Shown: positions 6,876-15,258 of the stretch, piece after piece
How the letters are laid out: every line of letters starts with the position of its first letter
How positions within the stretch are numbered: the first letter of the stretch is position 1
Assembly (NCBI RefSeq): GCF_042651465.1
Contig: NZ_JBHSCZ010000003.1
Location: 1-64,000 of the forward strand
DNA from: Ferruginibacter yonginensis
Lineage (GTDB): Bacteria > Bacteroidota > Bacteroidia > Chitinophagales > Chitinophagaceae
Length of the DNA: 64,000 bases
Direction: 5' to 3'
Notes under the pieces: model-generated
What the model was told of the DNA's origin: nothing
The model's database searches: none
What the model saw: the letters and a program-made list of their open reading frames with translations, nothing else
Program-made: the position numbers and the translations under genes

Positions 6876-7715
6876 ATGGCACTTAGAAAATACAAACCGA
6901 CCACAGCAGGTACAAGATGGAGAATAGGTAATGCTTATGCTGAAATTACCACAAATACTCCAGAAAAAAGTTTATTAGAAAAGCAAAAAAATACTGCTGG
7001 TCGTAACTCACAAGGTCGTAGAAGCATGCGTTATATGGGTGGTGGTAACAAAACCATGTATCGTATTATTGATTTTAAAAGAAATAAGAAAGATATACCA
7101 GCTACTGTTAAAACAATTGAGTACGATCCAAACCGTACAGCATTTATCGCTTTATTAGCGTATGCTGATGGTGAAAAACGTTACATCATTGCTCCAGCAG
7201 GTTTACAAGTTGGACAAACTGTAATTAGTGGCGATGCTGCAGTACCAGAATTAGGTAATGCATTAATGTTCAAAAACATGCCATTAGGTACCAACGTTCA
7301 CAATATTGAAATGCAACCTGGTCAAGGTGGTATTTTAGTAAGAAGTGCAGGTACATCAGCACAATTGAGTAACAAGGAAGAAAAATATGCCATTCTTAAA
7401 ATGCCAAGTGGTGAATTAAGAAGAGTATTGATCAATTGCTATGCAACTGTAGGTGTTGTTTCTAACAGCGATCATAGTTTGGAAAGTGCAGGTAAAGCTG
7501 GTCGTAACCGTTGGAAAGGTATTCGTCCACGTACAAGAGCTGTAGCGATGAACCCAGTAGATCACCCAATGGGTGGTGGTGAAGGTAGAGCTTCAGGTGG
7601 TCACCCACGTAGCCGTAAAGGTAAATACGCAAAAGGTCAAATTACTCGTACTCGTGGTAAAGGATCAGATAAAATGATTATCCAACGTAAAAACGGAAAG
7701 AAATTAAGTAAGTAA
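6876..7715 (+). CDS. rplB: 50S ribosomal protein L2
   Basis: 279 aa, normal length. L2 is needed for subunit association and peptidyl transferase activity. Conserved elements include 'NSQGRRSMRYMGGGNK' in the N-terminal region and the C-terminal 'AMNPVDHPMGGGEGR', which contains the conserved His. The tail is basic. Embedded in the S10 operon between rplW and rpsS. Confidence 0.98.
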   Translation: MALRKYKPTTAGTRWRIGNAYAEITTNTPEKSLLEKQKNTAGRNSQGRRSMRYMGGGNKTMYRIIDFKRNKKDIPATVKTIEYDPNRTAFIALLAYADGEKRYIIAPAGLQVGQTVISGDAAVPELGNALMFKNMPLGTNVHNIEMQPGQGGILVRSAGTSAQLSNKEEKYAILKMPSGELRRVLINCYATVGVVSNSDHSLESAGKAGRNRWKGIRPRTRAVAMNPVDHPMGGGEGRASGGHPRSRKGKYAKGQITRTRGKGSDKMIIQRKNGKKLSK

Positions 7716-7768
7716 TTTTTAATTGTTAAAATGCTCTAGTAATAGAGAAATAAACAAAAATATATATC

Positions 7769-8038
7769 ATGAGTCGTTCATTAAAAAAAGGTCCTTATAT
7801 CGAAGCTAAGCTAGAAGCAAAAATCATAGCAATGGCTGAAGGTAAAACAAAGAAAGGAGTGATTAAAACTTGGAGCCGTAGAAGTACAATTTCTCCAGAT
7901 TTCGTAGGTCAAACTTTCGCAGTACATAACGGTAATAAATTTATTCCAGTTTATGTAACAGAATTTATGGTAGGTCATAAATTAGGTGAATTTGCACCAA
8001 CAAGAAATTTTAGAGGTCACTCAAACAAAAAAGGATAA
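7769..8038 (+). CDS. rpsS: 30S ribosomal protein S19
   Basis: 89 aa. S19 forms a complex with S13 in the 30S head and contacts the A-site finger region. Typical start MSRSLKKGPYIEAKL and conserved 'WSRRSTISPDFVGQTFAVHN' and 'GHKLGEFAPTR'. Same operon, 53 nt after rplB. Confidence 0.98.
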   Translation: MSRSLKKGPYIEAKLEAKIIAMAEGKTKKGVIKTWSRRSTISPDFVGQTFAVHNGNKFIPVYVTEFMVGHKLGEFAPTRNFRGHSNKKG

Positions 8039-8100
8039 AAGCGGTTTTGAGTAAAAGCTAATAACATCAGCACATACTTAAAACTAATAATTATAAAAAA

Positions 8101-8556
8101 ATGGAAGCAGTAGCAAAATTAAATAATGAACCAACATCACCAAGAAAGATGCGCTTATTGGCTGATCTAGTACGTGGTATGAAGGTAGAAAAGGCTTTAG
8201 CTGTTTTAGAGCACAATCCAAAACACTCGTCTGTTCCTTTACGTAAGCTTATTCTTTCTGCAATAAGCAACTGGAAAGCTAAAAACGAAGGTGCTGATGA
8301 AAGTGGTTTAATAGTTAAAACTATTTATGTAGATGGTGCAAGAGTTATCAAGCGTATGCGCCCTGCACCACAAGGTCGTGGTTACAGAGTACGTAAGCGT
8401 AGCAACCATGTAACTGTTTTTGTTGATACAGTTGCTGAAGTAACTGCAAAGCCAGCAAAAAAAGTAGCCGTAGCTGAAGAGAAAGCAGTAGCTGTTAAAA
8501 AGCCAGCTGCAAAAAAAACAGCAACTAAGAAAAAAGCAAATTCAGAAACCGAATAA
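8101..8556 (+). CDS. rplV: 50S ribosomal protein L22 with basic C-terminal tail
   Basis: 151 aa, about 40 longer than E. coli L22 (110 aa). The core (residues 1-~115) is standard: 'PRKMRLLADLVRG', 'VDGARVIKRMRPAPQGRGYR' and 'RSNHVTVFV'. L22 lines the exit tunnel with an extended loop. The extra C-terminal tail is Ala/Lys/Val-rich (AKPAKKVAVAEEK, VKKPAAKKTATKKK), a low-complexity charged extension that may contact rRNA at the surface. Confidence 0.97.
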   Translation: MEAVAKLNNEPTSPRKMRLLADLVRGMKVEKALAVLEHNPKHSSVPLRKLILSAISNWKAKNEGADESGLIVKTIYVDGARVIKRMRPAPQGRGYRVRKRSNHVTVFVDTVAEVTAKPAKKVAVAEEKAVAVKKPAAKKTATKKKANSETE

Positions 8557-8600
8557 AATAAATGAACCTTCTGTTTAATCAGTTGGACTAAATAAATACT

Positions 8601-9386
8601 ATGGGTCAGAAAACAAATCCGATAGGTGCAAGGTTAGGAATCACACGTGGATGGGATAGCAATTGGTATGCTCACAAAAAAGATTATGCAAAAAAGTTAA
8701 TTGAAGATGATCGTATCAGAAATTACTTAAATGCACGTATCAATAAAGGTGGTATTGCTAAAATTGTTATTGAGCGTACATTAAACAAACTAATCGTTAC
8801 CATTCATACTTCTAAGCCAGGTATCATCATCGGTAAAGGTGGTGGTGAGGTTGATAGAATTAAGGAAGAGTTGAAAAAATTATGTGGTAAAGAAGATGTT
8901 CAAATCAATATTTTAGAAATACGTCGTCCTGAGTTAGATGCAGCTATTGTTGCTGATACAATTGCTCGTCAATTAGAAAACCGTATTAGTTACAAACGTG
9001 CTATCAAAATGGCTATTGCCTCAGCTTTAAGAATGGGTGCTGAAGGTATCAAAGTAAAAGTAGGTGGTCGTTTAGGTGGTGCTGAAATTGCTCGTAGCGA
9101 AGAAATTAAGCAAGGTCGTACGCCATTACACACTTTACGTATGGATATTGATTATGCAAACGTATTTGCTTTAACGGTTTATGGTAAAATCGGTATCAAA
9201 GTATGGATCTGTAAAGGTGAAGTATTAGGTAAGAGAGATTTAAACCCGAATGTTTTAGCGGGTGCTAAAAATGATGGTCAAGAAAGACAAGGTGGTTTTG
9301 AAAGAAGAGATGACAGAAGAGGTGGTGATGATAGACGTGGCGGTGGAAGAGGTGGTGATGATAGAAGAGGCGGTGGCAGAAGATAA
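8601..9386 (+). CDS. rpsC: 30S ribosomal protein S3 with RGG-like tail
   Basis: 261 aa. S3 shapes the mRNA entry tunnel of the 30S subunit. The KH motif is intact (KPGIIIGKGGGEVDRI), and so is the C-terminal 'RMDIDYANVFALTVYGKIG'. After about residue 220 the protein continues with an Arg/Gly/Asp-rich tail made of repeats such as DDRRGGG, resembling RGG-box RNA-binding tails. It is followed by an 82-nt gap to rplP. Confidence 0.98.
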   Translation: MGQKTNPIGARLGITRGWDSNWYAHKKDYAKKLIEDDRIRNYLNARINKGGIAKIVIERTLNKLIVTIHTSKPGIIIGKGGGEVDRIKEELKKLCGKEDVQINILEIRRPELDAAIVADTIARQLENRISYKRAIKMAIASALRMGAEGIKVKVGGRLGGAEIARSEEIKQGRTPLHTLRMDIDYANVFALTVYGKIGIKVWICKGEVLGKRDLNPNVLAGAKNDGQERQGGFERRDDRRGGDDRRGGGRGGDDRRGGGRR

Positions 9387-9468
9387 TACTGCGGTAAAAT
9401 TAAATAACACATTAACAGTTGAACTAGATTGAACAATGTTTCAATCTTAAATCAAAAATAGAATTACG

Positions 9469-9888
9469 ATGTTACAACCAAAAAGAACCTTACACAGAAA
9501 AACGCAAAAGGGTCGCATGAAAGGTGATACCAAACGTGGTGCAACCTTAGCTTTCGGTACATTTGGCTTAAAAGCTTTAGATAGTGTTTGGCTTACAAAC
9601 AGACAAATTGAAAGTGCTCGTCAAGCAATGACACGTGCAATGAAAAGAGAAGGTAATGTTTGGATCAGAGTTTTCCCTGACAAACCAATTACTGCAAAGC
9701 CAGCTGAAGTAAGGATGGGTAAAGGTAAAGGTAACCCAGAAGGTTGGGCTGCAATTGTACAACCAGGTCGTATCTTATTTGAGGCTGATGGTGTATCAGA
9801 AGAAATTGCAAAAAATGCATTTGCTTTAGCTGCACAAAAGCTTCCTATTTTAACGAAATTTATCGTTAGTAGAGATTACTCAGGATAA
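9469..9888 (+). CDS. rplP: 50S ribosomal protein L16
   Basis: 139 aa. L16 binds near the A-site tRNA elbow and organises the peptidyl transferase region. Typical start MLQPKRTLHRKTQKGRMKG and conserved 'IRVFPDKPITAKPAEVRMG' and 'KGNPEGWAAIVQPG'. Member of the same operon, 61 nt before rpmC. Confidence 0.98.
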   Translation: MLQPKRTLHRKTQKGRMKGDTKRGATLAFGTFGLKALDSVWLTNRQIESARQAMTRAMKREGNVWIRVFPDKPITAKPAEVRMGKGKGNPEGWAAIVQPGRILFEADGVSEEIAKNAFALAAQKLPILTKFIVSRDYSG

Positions 9889-9949
9889 TAACAAAGTTTA
9901 CTGTAAGCAATACAGTATAGAACAATAATTGTGAATGTTCAAATAATAG

Positions 9950-10162
9950 ATGATGTCAAAAAAACACGATTTCGCTCAAAGCCTTCAAGGTTTATCTGAA
10001 GCAGATCTTAAGGTAAAAATTAAGGAAGATGAAATGCGCATGAAGAAATTAACTTTTGCTCATGCAATTGCACCTCTAGAAAATCCTCAAAGCATACGTG
10101 CATTGAGAAGAGATATTGCTCGTCTTAAAACGCAACTTAGAAAAACTCAGATCGGGGCATAA
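9950..10162 (+). CDS. rpmC: 50S ribosomal protein L29
   Basis: 70 aa. A small helical protein near the tunnel exit, next to L23. Recognised from its length, its place between rplP and rpsQ, and the family pattern 'LSEADLKVKIKEDEMRMKKLTF...IRALRRDIARLKT', here split at the loop. Tandem ATGs at the start leave the initiation codon uncertain by one residue. Confidence 0.95.
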   Translation: MMSKKHDFAQSLQGLSEADLKVKIKEDEMRMKKLTFAHAIAPLENPQSIRALRRDIARLKTQLRKTQIGA

Positions 10163-10183
10163 TAACCCTTAAAACGCATAATA

Positions 10184-10444
10184 ATGGAGATAGTAAGAAA
10201 TATAAGAAAAACAAGAACAGGTGTTGTATCTAGCAACAAAATGGATAAAACCATTACTGTTAATGTTGAAAGAAAAGTAAAGCACCCTTTGTATGGTAAG
10301 TTCCTTAAAAAAACTACCAAATTACATGCTCATGATGAAAAAAATGAGTGCAGTATAGGTGATACTGTTAAAATAATGGAAACTCGTCCATTAAGTAAAA
10401 CAAAGCGTTGGAGATTGGTTGAAGTAATTGAGAAAGTAAAGTAA
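10184..10444 (+). CDS. rpsQ: 30S ribosomal protein S17
   Basis: 86 aa. A primary 16S rRNA binder of the 30S body. Conserved 'RKTRTGVVSSNKMDKTITV', 'KHPLYGKFLKKT' and 'GDTVKIMETRPLSKTKRW'. It starts 21 nt after rpmC and is followed by an 88-nt gap. Confidence 0.97.
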   Translation: MEIVRNIRKTRTGVVSSNKMDKTITVNVERKVKHPLYGKFLKKTTKLHAHDEKNECSIGDTVKIMETRPLSKTKRWRLVEVIEKVK

Positions 10445-10532
10445 TGTTGGTATCGTGTAAATGGACATACGTCATTTATAACAACAAAACATTCATCTAA
10501 ATACTAAGTACGTAGTACTAAAAAATAAAAAA

Positions 10533-10901
10533 ATGATTCAGCAAGAAAGCAGACTAAACGTAGCGGATAACAGTGGTGCTAAAGAAGTACTTTGTATTCG
10601 TGTATTGGGAAATAGCGGTCAAGATTACGCTAAAATCGGCGATAAAATCGTAGTTACTGTAAAAGATGCTATGCCTGCAGGTGGTATCAAAAAAGGTACT
10701 GTAACTAAAGCAGTTATCGTTCGTACTGTAAATAAATTACGTCGTAAAGATGGTTCTTATATTCGTTTTGATGACAATGCAGTTGTATTGTTAAACAATT
10801 CTGACGAGCCAAGAGGTACACGTATTTTTGGCCCAGTTGCTCGTGAATTGAGAGATAAAGGATATATGAAAATTATTTCTTTAGCTCCTGAAGTATTGTA
10901 A
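10533..10901 (+). CDS. rplN: 50S ribosomal protein L14
   Basis: 122 aa, exactly the family length. L14 lies at the subunit interface and contacts L19. Conserved 'MIQQESRLNVADNSGAKE', 'GDKIVVTVKDAMPAGGIKKG' and 'RIFGPVARELRDKGYMKI'. A 103-nt gap follows before rplX. Confidence 0.98.
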   Translation: MIQQESRLNVADNSGAKEVLCIRVLGNSGQDYAKIGDKIVVTVKDAMPAGGIKKGTVTKAVIVRTVNKLRRKDGSYIRFDDNAVVLLNNSDEPRGTRIFGPVARELRDKGYMKIISLAPEVL

Positions 10902-11004
10902 GCCACTTAATTATTGAGTTTTCAATAATTACTTTCAATATTTATTAGCAGGTGCATAACATCTGTATAACAAAAGAAAAAAAGCTGCAAAGCGACATAA
11001 TAAA

Positions 11005-11343
11005 ATGAGTACAAGATTCAAACCAAAGTTCAGCATAAAAAAAGGTGACACTGTAGTAGTAATTACAGGTGATGATAAGGATTTAAAGAAGCCTCGTAAA
11101 GTGTTGGAAGTTATATTGGATAAAGGACGTGTTTTGGTAGAAGGTGTAAACATCGTAACCAAACACACTAAACCAACAGCACAAAATACCAAAGGTGGTA
11201 TTGTTAAAGTGGAAGCGCCAATAGCTATTAGTAATGTAATGCTATGGGATGCAAAAGCTGGTGCTGCAACAAAAATTAAACGCACCCGTGAAAACGGTAA
11301 ACTGATACGTGTAACAAAAAAATCAGGGGAGGTAATTAACTAA
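11005..11343 (+). CDS. rplX: 50S ribosomal protein L24
   Basis: 112 aa. An early assembly protein that starts folding of 23S rRNA domain I. The KOW-type motif 'IKKGDTVVVITGDDKD' is followed by 'GVNIVTKHTKPT'. Its TAA overlaps the ATG of rplE by one base, indicating translational coupling. Confidence 0.97.
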   Translation: MSTRFKPKFSIKKGDTVVVITGDDKDLKKPRKVLEVILDKGRVLVEGVNIVTKHTKPTAQNTKGGIVKVEAPIAISNVMLWDAKAGAATKIKRTRENGKLIRVTKKSGEVIN

Positions 11344-11918
11344 TGAGCACAACAGCAACAACCCAAAGATTAGCAGCTAAGTATAAAAACGAAGTTATAC
11401 CTGCTTTGATGAAGAAATTCAGTTATAAAACTGTAATGCAAGCACCTAAATTAACCAAAATTTGTTTAAACCGTGGTGTTAATGGCGCAGTAAATGACAA
11501 AAAATTAATCGATGTAGCTATTGATGAATTAACAAACATCACTGGTCAAAAAGCAGTAGCTACTTATTCTAAAAAAGATATCTCAAACTTTAAATTGCGT
11601 AAGAACATGCCAATTGGTGCAAGAGTTACTTTACGTGGTGAAAAAATGTATGAGTTTCTTGACAGATTAGTTGCAGTTTCATTACCTCGTGTTCGTGATT
11701 TTAAAGGTATCAATGACAAAGCTTTTGATGGTAGAGGTAACTACACTTTAGGTGTAACGGAGCAAATCATTTTCCCAGAAATTGATATTGATAAAGTAAA
11801 TAAAATTACTGGTTTAGATATCACTTTCGTAACTACTGCTACTACTAACGAAGAAGCATATGAATTGTTGAAAGAATTAGGTATGCCTTTCAAAAACATC
11901 AAAAATAATTCTAACTAA
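11343..11918 (+). CDS. rplE: 50S ribosomal protein L5
   Basis: 191 aa, slightly longer than the usual ~179. Part of the 5S rRNA particle at the central protuberance, contacting P-site tRNA. Recognised from 'VMQAPKLTKICLNRGVN', 'RKNMPIGARVTLRG' and 'GRGNYTLGVTEQIIFPEID'. It starts within the rplX stop codon. Confidence 0.98.
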   Translation: MSTTATTQRLAAKYKNEVIPALMKKFSYKTVMQAPKLTKICLNRGVNGAVNDKKLIDVAIDELTNITGQKAVATYSKKDISNFKLRKNMPIGARVTLRGEKMYEFLDRLVAVSLPRVRDFKGINDKAFDGRGNYTLGVTEQIIFPEIDIDKVNKITGLDITFVTTATTNEEAYELLKELGMPFKNIKNNSN

Positions 11919-11997
11919 AAATATTACGAATAGATTATTTCAGTAGTGGTTAATAATGAAGTTAGCCTTTATTTGAAAGTCGTAAACAATAAATAAT

Positions 11998-12267
11998 ATG
12001 GCAAAAAAATCAATTGAAGCCAGGCAAAGAAAAAGAGAAGCCATTGTAGCGAAATTTGCTGAAAAAAGAGCCGCTTTGAAAGAAGCTGGTGATTATGCGG
12101 CATTAGATGCTTTACCAAAAAATGCTTCTCCAGTACGCTTGAGAAATCGTTGTCAATTAACTGGTCGTCCTCGTGGTTACATGCGCCACTTTGGTGTTAA
12201 CCGTATTACTTTTAGAGATATGGCTTTGGCAGGTAAAATTCCAGGTGTAACAAAAGCAAGCTGGTAG
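11998..12267 (+). CDS. rpsN: 30S ribosomal protein S14 (zinc-independent form)
   Basis: 89 aa, the long form. The short zinc-binding form carries CxxC pairs; here only one Cys occurs (RNRCQLTGRPRGYMRHFG), so this is the C-minus type. The C-terminus GKIPGVTKASW is typical. It lies between rplE and rpsH as usual. Confidence 0.97.
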   Translation: MAKKSIEARQRKREAIVAKFAEKRAALKEAGDYAALDALPKNASPVRLRNRCQLTGRPRGYMRHFGVNRITFRDMALAGKIPGVTKASW

Positions 12268-12352
12268 TTTTACTCATCCAACTTCATTATAACATATACG
12301 AAGTAGGATATCGCATTGTAAAATATTATTAAAAAACTTAACAAAGAAAACA

Positions 12353-12751
12353 ATGGTTACTGATCCGATAGCAGATTATTTAACAAGAATTAGAAATGCT
12401 CAAATGGCTAATCACCGTATTGTAGAGATACCTGCTAGCAATTTGAAAAAGCGTATCACTGAAATTTTATACGATAAAGGTTATATCCTTAAATATAAAT
12501 TTGAAGAAGATAATAAACAAGGTATCATCAAAATTGCATTAAAATATGATGCAGTTACGAAACAACCGGCTATTAAAAGTTTAGAAAGAATTAGTCGTCC
12601 GGGTTTACGTACTTACGCAAAACCAGATGAATTTAGAAGAGTTAAAAATGGTTTAGGCGTTGCAATCATTTCAACCTCAAAAGGTGTAATGACTGATAAA
12701 GAAGCAAAGATTCAAAATGTAGGTGGCGAAGTGCTTTGCAATATTTACTAA
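12353..12751 (+). CDS. rpsH: 30S ribosomal protein S8
   Basis: 132 aa. A primary 16S rRNA binder of the central domain and, in enterobacteria, repressor of the spc operon. Conserved 'DPIADYLTRIRNAQMAN', 'RISRPGLRTYAKPDEF' and 'GLGVAIISTSKGVMTDKEA'. A 105-nt gap separates it from rplF. Confidence 0.98.
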   Translation: MVTDPIADYLTRIRNAQMANHRIVEIPASNLKKRITEILYDKGYILKYKFEEDNKQGIIKIALKYDAVTKQPAIKSLERISRPGLRTYAKPDEFRRVKNGLGVAIISTSKGVMTDKEAKIQNVGGEVLCNIY

Positions 12752-12856
12752 ACTAATTATTCGTTTTTGATTATAGTGGTTGATTGAATATTAAGCCATC
12801 TATACAGGCTGAAATCGGTCAATAACAATTAAAAGTAACCACACAATTTATAAATT

Positions 12857-13411
12857 ATGAGTCGTATAGGAAAAAAGCCAGTTGAAATTCCAGCAGGCGT
12901 TACTATCACAGTTGGAAAAGACAACGAAGTAGTTGTTAAGGGTCCAAAAGGTGAATTAAAACAAACCATTGATAGAGATATCATTGTAGATATACAAGGT
13001 AATACACTTGAATTAAAGCGTCCTACTGAACAAATTCGTCATAGAGCAATGCACGGTTTATATCGTTCATTAATCAGTAACATGGTTAAAGGTGTTACTG
13101 AAGGCTTCAAAAAAGAATTAGAATTAGTTGGTGTTGGTTACAAAGCTGTTAACACTGGTAATTTGTTAGATTTAGCCTTAGGTTATTCTCACAATATTGT
13201 ATTAGAAGTACCAAGTGAATTGAAAGTAGCTACTGTTACTGAAAAAGGTAAAAACCCAATTATCACTTTAGAAAGTACTGATAAACAACTTTTAGGTGCC
13301 GTTTGTGCTAAAATTAGAAGCTTACGTAAGCCAGAACCATACAAAGGTAAAGGTGTTAAGTTTGTAGGTGAAGTTTTAAGAAGAAAAGCTGGTAAATCTG
13401 CAGGTAAATAG
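12857..13411 (+). CDS. rplF: 50S ribosomal protein L6
   Basis: 184 aa. Binds 23S domain VI near the factor-binding site. Conserved start MSRIGKKPVEIPAGV, 'GPKGEL' and the C-terminal 'RKPEPYKGKGVKFVGEVLRR'. A possible internal promoter follows its stop codon. Confidence 0.98.
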   Translation: MSRIGKKPVEIPAGVTITVGKDNEVVVKGPKGELKQTIDRDIIVDIQGNTLELKRPTEQIRHRAMHGLYRSLISNMVKGVTEGFKKELELVGVGYKAVNTGNLLDLALGYSHNIVLEVPSELKVATVTEKGKNPIITLESTDKQLLGAVCAKIRSLRKPEPYKGKGVKFVGEVLRRKAGKSAGK

Positions 13412-13414
13412 TTG

Positions 13415-13422
13415 TAACTTTG
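13415..13422 (+). promoter_or_regulatory. Possible internal promoter before rplR
   Basis: TAACTTTG followed by CAAAA matches the -7 consensus TAnnTTTG in the 98-nt gap after rplF. No TTTG is seen at the expected -33 distance, so this is a weak call. Confidence 0.3.
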
Positions 13423-13509
13423 CAAAACTTTTAAAAGTATTGTATTTATAACGAGTATTTTAAAATAGAAATCTTTTCCGGCAGTATCGGAAATATAAAT
13501 TAAAGAATA

Positions 13510-13863
13510 ATGAACAATAAGTCACAAGCAAGACAAAAGATACGTTACCGCATTCGTAAAAAAGTTAGTGGTACTTCATCTGTTCCACGTTTATCTGTAT
13601 TCAGAAGTAACGTTGAAATTTATGCTCAATTAATTGATGACGCAACAGGTGTTACTATTACAGGAGCTTCATCTTTACAAAAAGATATCAGTGCTCAAAA
13701 AGTAGCTAAAACTGCTAAAAGTAAAATGGTAGGTGAAGCTATTGCAAGAAAAGCAATTGAATTAGGTATCGAAAAAGTTGTTTTTGATCGTAGTGGTTAT
13801 ATTTACCATGGTCGTATTAAAGCTGTTGCTGAAGGTGCAAGGGAAGGTGGATTGAAATTCTAA
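13510..13863 (+). CDS. rplR: 50S ribosomal protein L18
   Basis: 117 aa. Binds 5S rRNA and links it to the 23S rRNA. Conserved 'RLSVFRSNVEIYAQLIDD' and the C-terminal 'DRSGYIYHGRIKAVAEGARE'. Followed 38 nt later by rpsE. Confidence 0.98.
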   Translation: MNNKSQARQKIRYRIRKKVSGTSSVPRLSVFRSNVEIYAQLIDDATGVTITGASSLQKDISAQKVAKTAKSKMVGEAIARKAIELGIEKVVFDRSGYIYHGRIKAVAEGAREGGLKF

Positions 13864-13901
13864 TCTTCTGTATCGAAATTCTAAATAAGTAAATTGAAAT
13901 A

Positions 13902-14420
13902 ATGTCAAACGTAATTGTAAATAAAATGAAAGCTGGCGACCTTGAATTAAAAGAAAAGGTTGTTGCTATTAACCGTGTGGTAAAGACTACTAAAGGTGGT
14001 CGTGCTTTCAGCTTTTCTGCACTTGTTGTTGTAGGAAATGGTGCAGGTGTTGTAGGTCATGGTTTAGGTAAAGCTAAAGAAGTACAAGAAGCTATTACAA
14101 AAGGTATTGAAGATGCAAAAAAGAATTTAATTAAAGTTCCGGTAATGCATGGTACAATTCCTCATGATCAATTAAGTAAAGAAGGTGCTGCAAAGGTTTT
14201 AATAAAGCCAGCTGCTCATGGTACTGGTGTAATTGCCGGTGGTAGCATGCGTGCCGTTTTAGAAAGTGCTGGTATTACTGACGTTTTAGCTAAAAACTTA
14301 GGTTCTGCAAATCCGCAAAACGTAGTTAAAGCAACTGTAAAAGCTTTAGCAAGTTTGAGAGAACCAGTGCAGGTTTCTAGAACTCGTAACATCTCTTTAA
14401 AGAAAGTATTTAACGGGTAA
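13902..14420 (+). CDS. rpsE: 30S ribosomal protein S5
   Basis: 172 aa. Acts in decoding fidelity and lies at the mRNA entry site. The dsRBD-like start 'LELKEKVVAINRVVKTTKGG' and the conserved 'GHGLGKAKEVQEAI' and 'GTGVIAGGSMRAVLE' are all visible. Confidence 0.98.
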   Translation: MSNVIVNKMKAGDLELKEKVVAINRVVKTTKGGRAFSFSALVVVGNGAGVVGHGLGKAKEVQEAITKGIEDAKKNLIKVPVMHGTIPHDQLSKEGAAKVLIKPAAHGTGVIAGGSMRAVLESAGITDVLAKNLGSANPQNVVKATVKALASLREPVQVSRTRNISLKKVFNG

Positions 14421-14474
14421 TCAATTACCACATTATAGAAACATTTATCCGCTGGATAACAATATAAATTCTTA

Positions 14475-14657
14475 GTGATGAAAAAAATTAAAGTAACCCA
14501 AGTAAAAAGTGTAATCGACCGTTCTGAACGCCAAAAAAGAACGATGGAAGCATTGGGTTTAAAAAAAATGCATAGCACAGTAGAAAAAGAAGCTACTCCT
14601 CAAATTTTAGGTATGATCACAAAAGTGAGCCACCTTGTAAAAGTAGAAGAAGCTTAA
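14475..14657 (+). CDS. rpmD: 50S ribosomal protein L30
   Basis: 60 aa, the normal bacterial length. Contains the family core 'VKSVIDRSERQKRTMEALGLKK' split around the usual 'LGL' turn, then 'HSTVEKEATPQILGMITKVSHLV'. It lies between rpsE and rplO as expected. Confidence 0.95.
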   Translation: MMKKIKVTQVKSVIDRSERQKRTMEALGLKKMHSTVEKEATPQILGMITKVSHLVKVEEA

Positions 14658-14690
14658 TAGTCTCAACAAATTATACATTAACAAAAGCGA

Positions 14691-14710
14691 GCCCCGAATG
14701 CTTTCGGGGC
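14691..14710 (+). other. GC-rich hairpin between rpmD and rplO
   Basis: GCCCCGAA, TGCT, TTCGGGGC forms a perfect 8-bp stem. It is followed by GTAAGTTT rather than a T-run, so it is a poor terminator. It may pause polymerase or protect mRNA ends after processing. Confidence 0.7.
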
Positions 14711-14732
14711 GTAAGTTTAAAATAAAAGCAAC

Positions 14733-15182
14733 ATGAATTTACATACTCTAAAGCCTGCAAAAGGCGCAACGCATAAAGAAAAAAGAATTGGTCGTGGTGA
14801 AGCTAGTGGTAAAGGTGGTACCTCTACAAAAGGTAACAAAGGTGGTCAAAGTAGAGCTGGTTACAAAAGCAAAAAAGCTTTTGAAGGTGGTCAAATGCCT
14901 ATTCAACGTAGAATACCAAAACGTGGTTTCAAAAATATTAATCGTGTAGAATACAAAGCTATCAACTTAGGTAAAATTGATCACTATGCAGAAAAATATG
15001 GTATCACTGAATTTAGTTTGCAAAATTTATACATCAATGGTTTAATAGGCCAAAATGATTTAGTGAAAATTTTAGCAAATGGCGAAATTACTGGTAAATA
15101 CACTTTTAAAGTAAACGCAGTTAGCGAAAAAGCTAAAGCTGCTATTGAAGCAGCAGGCGGTACTGTTGAAATAGTGAAATAA
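14733..15182 (+). CDS. rplO: 50S ribosomal protein L15
   Basis: 149 aa. A late-assembly 23S binder. The glycine-rich N-terminus (GRGEASGKGGTSTKGNKGGQ) and 'FEGGQMPIQRRIPKRGFKN' are diagnostic. A hairpin with a T-run follows the stop codon, before secY. Confidence 0.98.
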   Translation: MNLHTLKPAKGATHKEKRIGRGEASGKGGTSTKGNKGGQSRAGYKSKKAFEGGQMPIQRRIPKRGFKNINRVEYKAINLGKIDHYAEKYGITEFSLQNLYINGLIGQNDLVKILANGEITGKYTFKVNAVSEKAKAAIEAAGGTVEIVK

Positions 15183-15199
15183 TTTACCGATATTTGTTA

Positions 15200-15230
15200 A
15201 CGCATTTAAATATGCGTTTTTTTCTTTTTA
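15200..15230 (+). terminator. Terminator-like hairpin between rplO and secY
   Basis: ACGCAT, a 6-nt loop, and ATGCGT are followed by TTTTTTCTTTTT. The stem is only 6 bp, so it may be leaky; secY has no clear promoter of its own between here and its start. Confidence 0.55.
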
Positions 15231-15258
15231 GTGCATCACAAAAACCGACATTAATTCA

